NCBI RefSeq assembly: GCF_003731765.1
Contig: NZ_MOAL01000008.1
Location: 620,001-684,000, forward strand
Reading direction: 5' to 3'
Origin: Pseudomonas chlororaphis
Lineage (GTDB): Bacteria; Pseudomonadota; Gammaproteobacteria; Pseudomonadales; Pseudomonadaceae
Length of the DNA: 64,000 nt
A model generated the notes under the pieces. It had not been told where the DNA came from and did no database searches. It worked only from the letters and a program-made list of their open reading frames with translations. Positions 34,137 through 42,921 of this stretch are shown here, piece by piece (position 1 is the stretch's first letter; every line of letters starts with the position of its first letter). The translations under genes and the position numbers were made by a program.

Positions 34137-34167
34137 AACGGCGGTAACCTCGGTCACCGCCGTTTTT
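34137..34167 (+). terminator. Intrinsic terminator after the SIMPL-domain gene
   Basis: A 9-bp stem AACGGCGGT (34137-34145) with ACCGCCGTT (34156-34164), 10-base loop, followed by TTT and further T-rich sequence. It separates the gene from the peptide-uptake locus. Confidence 0.88.
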
Positions 34168-34204
34168 GTTTCGGCCGTCTAGTGCGGCCCTCTAAGGGGA
34201 ATCC

Positions 34205-35806
34205 ATGGAAAGAATCACGTTCAAACCCTGGCTGCTCGCCGCCGGCCTGCTGGCCTGTGCGCCCATGGCGCAAGCCGCATCGACCCTGGTCTATTGCTCG
34301 GAAGCCAGCCCCGCCGGCTTCGACCCCAGCCAGTACACCAGCGGCACCGACTTCGATGCCTCGGCCGAAACCGTGTTCAACCGCCTGACCCAGTTCAAGC
34401 GTGGTGGCAGCGAAGTCGAGCCCGGCCTGGCCACCTCCTGGGACGTGTCCAAGGACGGCCTGAGCTACACCTTCCACCTGCGCCAGGGTGTGAAGTTTCA
34501 CAGCACCGACTACTTCAAGCCCAGCCGCGAATTCAACGCCGACGACGTGGTGTTCACGTTCCAGCGTCTGCTGGACCCGCAAAGCCCGTTCCGCCAGGCG
34601 TACCCGTCTGAGTCGCCGTACTTCACCGACATGGGCCTGAACACCACGATCAAGAGCGTCGATAAAGTCGACGGACACAGCGTGCGTTTCAGCCTGAACA
34701 ACGTCGATGCCGCGTTTATCCAGAACCTGGCCATGAGCTTCGCCTCGATCCAGTCCGCCGAATACGCCGCCCAGTTGCTCAAGCAGGGCAAGGCCGCAGA
34801 CATCAACCAGAAGCCGATCGGCACCGGCCCCTTTGTGTTCAAGCGTTACCAGAAGGACGCGCAGATCCGCTACAGCGCCAACCCGGACTACTGGAAACCC
34901 GAGGACGTGAAGATCGACAACCTGATCTTCGCCATCACCCCAGATGCCGCCGCGCGCTTGCAGAAGCTCAAGGCCGGCGAATGCCAGGTCAGTGGCTACC
35001 CACGCCCGGCCGACATTGAAGTGATGGAGAAAGACCCCAACCTGACGGTGCTCAAGCAGCCGGGCTTCAACCTGGGTTTTCTCGCCTACAACGTGACCCA
35101 CGCGCCCCTGGATCAGCTCAAGGTGCGCCAGGCCCTGGACATGGCCATCGACAAGCCGGCCATTATCAAGGCGGTGTACCAGAGCGCCGGGCAGTTGGCA
35201 CAGAACGCCCTGCCACCGGGCCAGTGGTCATTCGACCCGAGCATCAAGGACGCGCCCCACGATCCGGAAAAGGCCAAGGCCCTGCTCAAGGAAGCCGGTG
35301 TAGTGCCCGGCACCACCCTCAACCTGTGGGCCATGACCGTGCAGCGCGCCTCCAACCCCAACGCGCGCATGTCGGCCCAGATGATCCAGCAGGACTGGGC
35401 CAAGATCGGGATCAAGGCCAACATCGTCAGCTATGAATGGGGCGAGTACATCAAGCGCGCCAAGAACGGCGAGCACGACGTGATGATCTACGGCTGGACC
35501 GGTGACAACGGTGATCCGGACAACTGGCTGGGCGTGCTCTACAGCTGCGGCGCGGTCAAAGGCAGCAACTACGCAAAATGGTGTGACCCGGCCTACGACC
35601 AACTGATACAGAAGGCCAAAGTCAGCAACGACCGTGATGAGCGAACCAAGCTCTACCAGCAGGCTCAGCAGATTCTCAAGCAGCAAGTGCCAATCACGCC
35701 GATTGCCAACTCCACGGTATTCCAGCCTCTGCGCAAAGAGGTTCAGGACTTCAAGATCAGCCCGTTCGGCCTCACGCCCTTCTACGGCGTCAGCCTGAAA
35801 AAGTAA
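34205..35806 (+). CDS. dppA1: Dipeptide/peptide ABC binding protein, DppA-like copy 1
   Basis: 533 residues, SBP_bac_5 family, with a Sec signal peptide (about 1-25, MAQAAS). Starts mature with STLVYCSEASPAGFDPSQYTSGTDF. The ligand-contact motif GDNGDPDNW (Asp that salt-bridges the peptide amino group in E. coli DppA) is conserved, as are the paired cysteines near CGAVKGSNYAKWC. Captures di/tripeptides in the periplasm for the DppBCDF importer encoded 9 kb downstream. First of four paralogues in this locus; the order matches dppA1 (PA4496) of P. aeruginosa. The ribosome site AAGGGGA lies 6 bases before ATG. Confidence 0.93.
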   Translation: MERITFKPWLLAAGLLACAPMAQAASTLVYCSEASPAGFDPSQYTSGTDFDASAETVFNRLTQFKRGGSEVEPGLATSWDVSKDGLSYTFHLRQGVKFHSTDYFKPSREFNADDVVFTFQRLLDPQSPFRQAYPSESPYFTDMGLNTTIKSVDKVDGHSVRFSLNNVDAAFIQNLAMSFASIQSAEYAAQLLKQGKAADINQKPIGTGPFVFKRYQKDAQIRYSANPDYWKPEDVKIDNLIFAITPDAAARLQKLKAGECQVSGYPRPADIEVMEKDPNLTVLKQPGFNLGFLAYNVTHAPLDQLKVRQALDMAIDKPAIIKAVYQSAGQLAQNALPPGQWSFDPSIKDAPHDPEKAKALLKEAGVVPGTTLNLWAMTVQRASNPNARMSAQMIQQDWAKIGIKANIVSYEWGEYIKRAKNGEHDVMIYGWTGDNGDPDNWLGVLYSCGAVKGSNYAKWCDPAYDQLIQKAKVSNDRDERTKLYQQAQQILKQQVPITPIANSTVFQPLRKEVQDFKISPFGLTPFYGVSLKK

Positions 35807-35818
35807 CACTCAAGCCCC

Positions 35819-35845
35819 AACCGGGTGCGCCAAATGCACCCGGTT
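35819..35845 (+). terminator. Hairpin after the first DppA-like gene
   Basis: Perfect 9-bp stem AACCGGGTG (35819-35827) with CACCCGGTT (35837-35845). There is only a short T stretch after it, so termination may be partial and the second binding-protein gene could receive some read-through. Confidence 0.65.
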
Positions 35846-36067
35846 GTCCCACCCCAGTGCAGCAATTGCATCGAAAAACCCGCTCGCAAACGATCAAATG
35901 CGTCAGAAGTTACACATATGCGACATTCCTGTACGTTCGTACCATTCTTTAAGACTTGCGGTCATAGCACGTCTTGCAATGGGTACGGGCCCTGCATAAG
36001 TATCTTCAGGGTCGACTCACGAGGTCGCACTCTCATTCCAAAAATGACAACAAATCATGAGGCCAAC

Positions 36068-37693
36068 ATGCTTAAACACGCGGTCATTCCGTTCCTAGTC
36101 GGCGCCGGCTTGCTTGCCAGCGCACCCTTCGCCCACGCAGCGGGCAACCTGGTGTACTGCTCCGAGGGCAGCCCCGCCGGTTTCGACCCTGGCCAGTACA
36201 CCACCGGCACTGACTTCGACGCGGCCGCTGAAACGGTCTACAACCGGCTGGCGGAATTCCAGCGCGGCGCCACCAACGTCATCCCCGGTCTGGCGACCAG
36301 TTGGGACATCTCCGATGACGGCCTGACCTACACCTTCCACCTGCGCGACGGCGTGAAATTCCACACCACCCCGTACTTCAAGCCGAGCCGTGAATTCAAC
36401 GCCGACGACGTGCTGTTCACCTTCAACCGCATGCTCGACAAAGACATGCCGTTCCGTAAGGCCTACCCCACCGAGTTCCCGTACTTCACCGACATGGGCA
36501 TGGACAGCAACATCATCCAGGTCGAGAAAATCGACGACAAGACCGTCAAGTTCCACCTGAAAACCGTGGACGCGGCCTTTATCCAGAACATCGCCATGAG
36601 CTTCGCCTCGATCCAGTCCGCCGAATACGCCGCGCAACTGCTCAAGGAAGGCAAACCTGCCGACCTCAACCAGAAGCCGATCGGCACTGGCCCGTTCGTG
36701 TTCAAGAGCTACCAGAAAGACTCCAACATCCGCTTCAGCGGCAACAAGGACTACTGGAAGCCCGATGACGTGAAGATCGACAACCTGATCTTCGCCATCA
36801 CCACCGACGCCTCGGTGCGTATGCAGAAGCTGAAGAAAAACGAATGCCAGGTCACCGTCTATCCACGCCCGGCGGACATCAAGCCGCTCAAGGAAGACAG
36901 CAACCTGAAGATGCCTGACCAGGCCGGTTTCAACCTCGGCTACATCGCCTACAACGTGATGGACAAGATCAAGGGCAGCGACCAGCCCAACCCCATGGCC
37001 CAGCTCAAAGTTCGCCAGGCCCTGAACATGGCGGTGAACAAGCCGCAGATCATCGAGGTCGTTTACCAGGGCGCCGGGCAACTGGCGGTCAACGCCATGC
37101 CGCCAACCCAATGGTCCTACGACACCAGCATCAAGGACGTGCCCTACGACCCCGAAAAAGCCAAGGCCCTGCTCAAGGAAGCCGGCATCAAGGAAGGCAC
37201 CGAAATTACCCTGTGGGCCATGCCGGTCCAGCGCCCCTACAACCCCAACGCCAAGCTGATGGCCGAAATGATCCAGTCCGACTGGGCCAAGATCGGCATC
37301 AAGGCCAAGATCGTCAGCTACGAATGGGGCGAGTACATCAAGCGTTCCAAGGCCGGTGAAAACGGCGCCATGCTGATTGGCTGGAGCGGCGACAACGGTG
37401 ACCCCGACAACTGGCTGGGCACCCTGTTCGGTTGCGACGCCATGAACGGCAACAACTTCTCCAAGTGGTGCAACGCCGACTACGACAAGTTGATCAAGGC
37501 CGCCAAGGCCACGCCGGACCAGGCCAAGCGCACCGAGTTGTACAAGCAGGCGCAACACCTCCTCAAGGAACAGGTCCCCCTGACCCCCATCGCTCACTCG
37601 ACGGTGTATCAACCCATGCGCAACACCGTACAGGACTTCAAGATCAGCCCCTTTGGCTTGAATTCCTTCTACGGCGTCAGCGTCAGCAAGTAG
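36068..37693 (+). CDS. dppA2: Dipeptide/peptide ABC binding protein, DppA-like copy 2
   Basis: 541 residues, SBP_bac_5 family, signal peptide to about residue 24 (FAHAAGN). Very similar to copy 1 throughout; GDNGDPDNWLGTLFGC and NNFSKWC mark the ligand pocket and disulphide. It has a four-residue insertion relative to copy 1 in NVMDKIKGSDQPNPMAQLKV, a surface loop by comparison. Start ATG 36068 has GAGG 5 bases upstream. The 261-base gap upstream has its own AT-rich promoter-like stretch, and a one-mismatch Crc-type motif (GACAACAA, 36046-36053) lies just before the ribosome site. Confidence 0.93.
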   Translation: MLKHAVIPFLVGAGLLASAPFAHAAGNLVYCSEGSPAGFDPGQYTTGTDFDAAAETVYNRLAEFQRGATNVIPGLATSWDISDDGLTYTFHLRDGVKFHTTPYFKPSREFNADDVLFTFNRMLDKDMPFRKAYPTEFPYFTDMGMDSNIIQVEKIDDKTVKFHLKTVDAAFIQNIAMSFASIQSAEYAAQLLKEGKPADLNQKPIGTGPFVFKSYQKDSNIRFSGNKDYWKPDDVKIDNLIFAITTDASVRMQKLKKNECQVTVYPRPADIKPLKEDSNLKMPDQAGFNLGYIAYNVMDKIKGSDQPNPMAQLKVRQALNMAVNKPQIIEVVYQGAGQLAVNAMPPTQWSYDTSIKDVPYDPEKAKALLKEAGIKEGTEITLWAMPVQRPYNPNAKLMAEMIQSDWAKIGIKAKIVSYEWGEYIKRSKAGENGAMLIGWSGDNGDPDNWLGTLFGCDAMNGNNFSKWCNADYDKLIKAAKATPDQAKRTELYKQAQHLLKEQVPLTPIAHSTVYQPMRNTVQDFKISPFGLNSFYGVSVSK

Positions 37694-37994
37694 GATCCGG
37701 CCGCGACGGCGTCATCTGACGTCGTCGCGGTGCTATCCGCCAGGCTCAAGGGCACGACCGACATCAGCGCATCTCCGGCAACGGGGTTGCAGCTGAATAT
37801 TCAGGCGTTTCCTACAAGCCTTTCAGGCTCCATGCATTTACTCCGCGCTCTACGGTCTCTACCGTCATGGCCTGGCAGTCCTGCATCCGCGGTCTAGCAC
37901 TTGCGGCAATCAATGGCTTGGAAGCCATGGGCAGTTGTCGCTCCCTGGAGGGAGCGAACCCCCATGGCTCAACACACGAGAAAGGAGCAGGACC
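37694..37994 (+). promoter_or_regulatory. Structured leader before the third DppA-like gene
   Basis: A 301-base gap. It begins with a terminator-like hairpin for copy 2 (CCGCGACGGCGT at 37701-37712 region with ACGTCGTCGCGG, ending near 37730). Close to the next gene, AGCCATGGG (37923-37931) pairs with CCCATGGCT (37961-37969) around an inner 8-bp stem (37938-37945 with 37950-37957). The same AGCCAT can instead pair with ATGGCT at 37913-37918. No coding sequence is seen. Confidence 0.6.
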
Positions 37995-37997
37995 GTG

Positions 37998-39593
37998 ATG
38001 CGTCATTTCTTGGTTTTATCCGCAGTGCTGGGCAGCAGCCTGCTCGCCGGCGACGCCCAGGCCGCGCCCAAGAGCCTGGTGTTTTGTTCCGAAGGTAGCC
38101 CGGCCGGCTTCGACACCGCGCAATACACCACCGCCACCGACAACGACGCGGCCGAGCCGCTGTACAACCGCCTGGCCGAATTTGAAAAAGGCGCCACCCA
38201 GGTGGTCCCCGGCCTCGCCACACGCTGGGATATTTCCGATGACGGCCTGACCTACACCTTTCACCTGCGCGAAGGAGTGAAGTTCCACAGCACCGCGTAT
38301 TTCACCCCCAGCCGCGACTTCAACGCCGATGACGTGCTGTTCACCTTCAACCGCATGCTCGACCCCGAGCAGCCCTTCCGCCGGGCCTACCCGACCGAGT
38401 TTCCCTACTTCAACGGCATGAGCCTGAACAAGAACATCGCCAAGGTCGAGAAGACCGGGCCCATGACCGTGGTCATGACCCTGAACTCGGTGGACGCCGC
38501 CTTTATCCAGAACATCGCCATGAGTTTCGCCGCCATCCTCTCCGCCGAGTACGCCGAGCAACTGCTCAAGGCCGGTAAGCCCAGTGAGATCAACCAGAAG
38601 CCCATCGGCACCGGGCCGTTCGTGTTCCAGCGTTACCAGAAAGACGCGCAAATCCGTTACACCGCCAACAAACACTACTGGGACCCAAGCCGGGTCAAGC
38701 TCGACAACCTGATCTTCGCCATCAACACCGACCCCTCGGTGCGGGTGCAAAAGCTCAAGGCCGGCGAGTGCCAGGTCACCCTGCACCCGCGCCCCGCCGA
38801 CATCGAGGCGCTGAAAAACGACCCGAAACTGCAACTGATCGAAAAGCCCGGGTTCAACCTCGGCTACATCGCCTACAACGTGCGGCACAAACCCTTCGAT
38901 CAACTCGAAGTACGCCAGGCCCTGGACATGGCGGTGAACAAACCGAGCATCCTCAACGCCGTGTACCAGGGGGCCGGGCAACTGGCGACGAACGCCATGC
39001 CGCCCACCCAATGGTCCTACGATCCAAGCATCAAGGACGCCGCCTACAACCCGGAAAAAGCCCGTGAGCTGCTCAAGGCCGCCGGGGTCAAGGAAGGCAC
39101 CGAAATCACCCTCTGGGCCATGCCCGTGCAGCGTCCGTACAACCCCAACGCCAAGCTGATGGCCGAGATGCTGCAGTCGGACTGGGGGAAAATCGGCCTC
39201 AAGGTAAAAATCGTCAGCTATGAATGGGGCGAGTACATCAAGCGCACCAAGAATGGCGAGCACGACATCAGCCTGATCGGCTGGACCGGTGACAACGGCG
39301 ATCCGGATAACTGGCTCGGCACCCTCTACAGCTGCGACGCCATTGGCGGCAACAACTATTCGATGTGGTGCAACCCGGCCTACGACGCGCTGATCAAACG
39401 GGCCAAGGTGATCACCGACCGCGAGCAACGCAGCCTGCTTTACCAACAGGCCCAGCAATTGCTCAAGCAGCAAGTGCCGATCACGCCGATTGCTCACTCC
39501 ACGGTCAGCCAGCCATTGAGCGCCAAAGTCGAAGGTTTCAAAGTCAGCCCCTTCGGCCGCAACGTCTTCTCCGGCGTCAGCCTGGCCCCATAA
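37998..39593 (+). CDS. dppA3: Dipeptide/peptide ABC binding protein, DppA-like copy 3
   Basis: 531 residues, SBP_bac_5 family, signal peptide to about residue 23 (AQAAPKS). Has the GDNGDPDNWLGTLYSC and NNYSMWC pocket segments. Near the N-terminus TTATDNDAAEPLYNRL is one residue shorter than copies 1 and 2 and looks more like E. coli DppA (PLYNRL), so this copy may have a different peptide preference. GGAG at 37984-37987 is spaced 7 bases from GTG 37995 and 10 from ATG 37998; either could be used. In P. aeruginosa dppA3 also directly precedes opdP. Confidence 0.93.
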   Translation: MRHFLVLSAVLGSSLLAGDAQAAPKSLVFCSEGSPAGFDTAQYTTATDNDAAEPLYNRLAEFEKGATQVVPGLATRWDISDDGLTYTFHLREGVKFHSTAYFTPSRDFNADDVLFTFNRMLDPEQPFRRAYPTEFPYFNGMSLNKNIAKVEKTGPMTVVMTLNSVDAAFIQNIAMSFAAILSAEYAEQLLKAGKPSEINQKPIGTGPFVFQRYQKDAQIRYTANKHYWDPSRVKLDNLIFAINTDPSVRVQKLKAGECQVTLHPRPADIEALKNDPKLQLIEKPGFNLGYIAYNVRHKPFDQLEVRQALDMAVNKPSILNAVYQGAGQLATNAMPPTQWSYDPSIKDAAYNPEKARELLKAAGVKEGTEITLWAMPVQRPYNPNAKLMAEMLQSDWGKIGLKVKIVSYEWGEYIKRTKNGEHDISLIGWTGDNGDPDNWLGTLYSCDAIGGNNYSMWCNPAYDALIKRAKVITDREQRSLLYQQAQQLLKQQVPITPIAHSTVSQPLSAKVEGFKVSPFGRNVFSGVSLAP

Positions 39594-39740
39594 CCCCTGA
39601 AGCAAAACCCTGGGGGCGCTTGTCGCCCTCACGCTGGCGCTTTGCCTGGATTTGGCCTTGGCGCCACAGGCAAACGTTTGCACCAACCTGAATGAGTTCC
39701 ACACCCATAGCCGGTTCAAGCAAAAAAGGCCGGCAGATAA

Positions 39741-39748
39741 AAAAAGAA
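39741..39748 (+). promoter_or_regulatory. Possible Hfq/Crc (catabolite activity) motif before opdP
   Basis: AAAAAGAA fits the AANAANAA motif to which Hfq with Crc binds to block translation during carbon catabolite repression in Pseudomonas. It lies 6 bases before the AGGAG ribosome site of the porin gene, where binding would hide the start. Confidence 0.4.
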
Positions 39749-39765
39749 ACCCAAGGAGCTACAGC

Positions 39766-41175
39766 ATGAAACCGAACCACAGCACGCTACTCGTCCTGGC
39801 GATCAGCAGCCTCAGCGCCGCCGCCCATGCCGAAAGCGTCAGCCAGGTATTCGTTCCGACCCAGTTGAACAGCAGCAATGCCCAGGCCGAGGCCCAGGGT
39901 TTTATCGACGGCCAGAGCCTGTCGGGCAGCACGCGTAACTGGTACTCCAACGAGGTTCTCCAGCGCGGTGCCCGCTACGAATATAAAAAACACGGCGAGA
40001 CCCGCACCTCGTCGCGGCGGATCAACTGGGTCCAGGGCACCATCCTCAACTACAGCTCAGGGTTTACCCAGGGCACCGTGGGCCTGAGCACCGAAGTCGC
40101 GGCCTACAACGCCGTTGCCCTGGACCGCAGCCGCAAGGACATTGCCGGCGGTTCCAACCGCACCCTGGCCCACAGCAACGGCGATGCCGTGGACCAGTGG
40201 AGCAAGCTGGGCCTGGCCAACGTCAAGGCGCGGATCTCCAACACCACCCTGACCGCCGGGCGCCAGAACTTCAGCACGCCGATTGTCGACGTCATTGGCA
40301 ACCGTCCGCTGCCGTCGAGTTTTGAAGGGGTGAGCCTGCACAGCGAAGAGTTCAACAACCTGTCGTTCGACCTCGGCACCTTCGATCGCGTGTCACCACG
40401 CAGCGAGCAGAGCCTGTCGAAGTTCCGCAGCGAATACAGCGTCAACAGCAAGATCGAAACCGACCACGTCAACATCGCCGGCCTTAACTACCAGCCGCTC
40501 AAGAGCCTGAAAACCAGCCTCTACGCCACCCAGGTCGAAGACTTCTGGAACCAGTACTACGTCGGCGCCACTCACCAATTGGGCGACAGCTCGGTGCTGA
40601 GCCTGACCACCGGCCTGAACTACTACAAGACCGTCGACACCGGCAAAAAAGCCATGGGCGAGATCGACAACGACACCTTCTCGCTTTCACTGGGGCTGAC
40701 CCATCAGGCCCACAGCCTGACCTTCTCCTACCAGGAAGTGGCCGGTAACGAGTACTTCGACTACCTGCACGAAACCAACGGCATCTACCTGGCCAACTCC
40801 CTGCTGTCGGACTTCAACGGCCCGAACGAGAAATCCTTGCAGATCGCCTACGGCCTGAACATGGCCGAATACGGAATACCCGGCCTGAAATTCAACCTCT
40901 ACCAGGCTCGCGGCTGGGGCATCGACGGGACCCACTACAACGGCACCGCCTACAGCGGGGTCAAGGCAGACGGCACGGTGTTTGGCGTGCGCACCATGGA
41001 CGGCGAAAGCCACTACGAATACGGCATCGGCGCCTCCTACGCGGTGCAGAGCGGGCCGCTGAAGGACACCGCGATCCGCGCCACCTACACCACCCACCGG
41101 GCCAGCGAAAACCAGGCTGACGGCAGCATCAACGAGTTCCGCATGGTGACCACCATTCCATTCAACATTCTCTAA
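39766..41175 (+). CDS. opdP: OprD-family outer-membrane porin (OpdP type, peptide uptake)
   Basis: 469 residues with a signal peptide to about residue 22 (SAAAHAES). An 18-stranded OprD-type barrel: alternating beta segments end in the terminal aromatic/hydrophobic strand VTTIPFNIL. The segments QGFIDGQSLSGSTRNWYSNEVLQRG and RRINWVQGTILNYSSGFTQGTVG are the usual OprD opening. In P. aeruginosa the porin at this locus (OpdP) lets glycine-glutamate and other dipeptides, and some carbapenems, across the outer membrane. Its place between binding-protein genes and dppBCDF supports the same role here. Confidence 0.92.
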   Translation: MKPNHSTLLVLAISSLSAAAHAESVSQVFVPTQLNSSNAQAEAQGFIDGQSLSGSTRNWYSNEVLQRGARYEYKKHGETRTSSRRINWVQGTILNYSSGFTQGTVGLSTEVAAYNAVALDRSRKDIAGGSNRTLAHSNGDAVDQWSKLGLANVKARISNTTLTAGRQNFSTPIVDVIGNRPLPSSFEGVSLHSEEFNNLSFDLGTFDRVSPRSEQSLSKFRSEYSVNSKIETDHVNIAGLNYQPLKSLKTSLYATQVEDFWNQYYVGATHQLGDSSVLSLTTGLNYYKTVDTGKKAMGEIDNDTFSLSLGLTHQAHSLTFSYQEVAGNEYFDYLHETNGIYLANSLLSDFNGPNEKSLQIAYGLNMAEYGIPGLKFNLYQARGWGIDGTHYNGTAYSGVKADGTVFGVRTMDGESHYEYGIGASYAVQSGPLKDTAIRATYTTHRASENQADGSINEFRMVTTIPFNIL

Positions 41176-41253
41176 CGCGGCAGTGGCCTGGCGGGCCCAT
41201 GACGGGCCCGCCATTGCAGCTAATCTGCTTCCATTGATGGCAGAGGGTTTTCC

Positions 41254-42849
41254 ATGAACGTGCATCCCTTGAAAACGGCAATTGCCGCCGCATTGCTGAG
41301 CATCGCCGCCGGTGTGTCGGCCAAGCCCCTGGTGGTCTGCAGCGAAGCCAGCCCGGAAGGCTTCGATATGGTCCAGTACAGCACCGCCGTCACCGGCGAC
41401 GCCGTGTCGGAAACCATCTTCAACCGCCTGGTGGGCTTCAAGCCCGGCACCACGGACATCGAACCATCCCTGGCCGAATCCTGGGACATCAGCCCGGACG
41501 GCCTGACCTACACCTTCCACCTGCGCCAGGACGTCAAGTTCCACCGCACGGACTACTTCACCCCCAGCCGCCCCCTGAATGCCGACGACGTGGTCTGGAG
41601 CTTCCAGCGCCAACTGGACCCCAAACACCCCTGGCACGACAAATCCAGCGTGGGTTACCCGTATTTCGAAAGCATGGGTTTCAAGGCGCTGCTCAAAAGC
41701 GTCGAAAAAGTCGACGAACACACCGTGGCCTTTACCCTGACCCGCCGCGAAGCACCGTTCCTGGCCGACATTGCCATGGCCTTTGCCTCGATCTACCCGG
41801 CCGAATACGCCGACCAGTTACTCAAGGCCGGCAAGACCGCCGAACTCAACAGCAAACCCATCGGCACCGGCCCCTTCGTCTTCAACCGCTACGCCAAGGA
41901 CGCCCAGGTGCGCTTCAAGGCCAACCCGGACTATTTCCTCGGCAAGCCCCCGGCCGACCCGTTGATTTTCGCCATCACCACCGACAACAACGTGCGCATG
42001 CAGAAACTCAAGGCCAACGAATGCCAGATCGCCCTCTACCCCAAGCCCGATGACATTGCCGGTATCAAGGCCGACCCCAACCTCAAGGTCGATGAAATGG
42101 CGGCCATGACCACCGGCTACATCGCCATGAACACCACCCGGCCGTTCATGAGCGACGTGCGGGTGCGCAAGGCAATCAACATCGCCTTCGACAAAGAGGC
42201 CTACATCAGCAGCCTGTATGGCCCGGACTCCGCAGTGATCGGCACCGGGCCTTACCCGCCGACCCTGCTAGGCTTCAACAACGCCCTGAAGAACCCGCCC
42301 CGGGACCTGGACAAGGCCCGCGATCTGCTCAAGCAAGCCCAGGTGCCACCCGGCACGGTCTTGACCCTGTTTACCCGTAACGGCGGCGGGCCGACCAACC
42401 CCAATCCGTTGCTGGGGGCACAGATGATGCAGGCCGACCTGGCGAAGATCGGCCTTAAGCTGGACATCCGGGTCATGGAGTGGGGCGAGATGCTCAAGCG
42501 TGCAAAAAATGGCGAGCACGATATGGTGTCCGCCGGTTGGGCCGGCGACAACGGCGACCCAGACAACTTCCTCACGCCTAACCTGAGTTGTGAAGCGGCG
42601 AAAAACGGCGAAAACTACGCCCGCTGGTGCAATCAGGCGTTCCAGGGCTTGATCGACAAAGCCCGCACGGGCACTGAACCGGCCGCACGGGCTGCGCTCT
42701 ATGAACAAGCCCAGGTGGTTTTTGACCAGGATCAACCCTGGATTCCCATGGCCTACCCGAAGTTATTCACGGCCATGCGCAAGAACGTCGAGGGCTACCA
42801 CATGAGCCCCCTGACCACGAACAACTTCGCGACCACACAAGTGAAGTGA
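41254..42849 (+). CDS. dppA4: Peptide ABC binding protein, DppA-like copy 4 (divergent)
   Basis: 531 residues, signal peptide to about residue 23 (GVSAKPL). Most divergent of the four: the N-terminal segment reads GFDMVQYSTAVTGDAVSETIFNRL and the linker around KVDEMAAMTTGYIAMNTTRPFMSDVRVRKAINIAFDKEAY differs clearly from copies 1-3. The pocket motif AGDNGDPDNF and the cysteines in SCEAAKNGENYARWC remain. It is closest to the permease genes (72 bases before dppB), as dppA4 is in P. aeruginosa, and so may be the original partner of this importer. Confidence 0.92.
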   Translation: MNVHPLKTAIAAALLSIAAGVSAKPLVVCSEASPEGFDMVQYSTAVTGDAVSETIFNRLVGFKPGTTDIEPSLAESWDISPDGLTYTFHLRQDVKFHRTDYFTPSRPLNADDVVWSFQRQLDPKHPWHDKSSVGYPYFESMGFKALLKSVEKVDEHTVAFTLTRREAPFLADIAMAFASIYPAEYADQLLKAGKTAELNSKPIGTGPFVFNRYAKDAQVRFKANPDYFLGKPPADPLIFAITTDNNVRMQKLKANECQIALYPKPDDIAGIKADPNLKVDEMAAMTTGYIAMNTTRPFMSDVRVRKAINIAFDKEAYISSLYGPDSAVIGTGPYPPTLLGFNNALKNPPRDLDKARDLLKQAQVPPGTVLTLFTRNGGGPTNPNPLLGAQMMQADLAKIGLKLDIRVMEWGEMLKRAKNGEHDMVSAGWAGDNGDPDNFLTPNLSCEAAKNGENYARWCNQAFQGLIDKARTGTEPAARAALYEQAQVVFDQDQPWIPMAYPKLFTAMRKNVEGYHMSPLTTNNFATTQVK

Positions 42850-42921
42850 TAAGAAACGCCCGTTGTCGTTGCCCCCAACGACCACGGGCACGCCTAACCG
42901 GCTGATGAGGTACACCCAACG

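Noticed and set aside
37870..37890. TGGCAGTCCTGCAT considered as a sigma-54 promoter
   Set aside because: The GG and GC elements are about 9 bases apart rather than 12, and the bases at the -12 element are wrong. A similar look-alike near 35966 (TAGCACGTCTTGCA) fails for the same reason.
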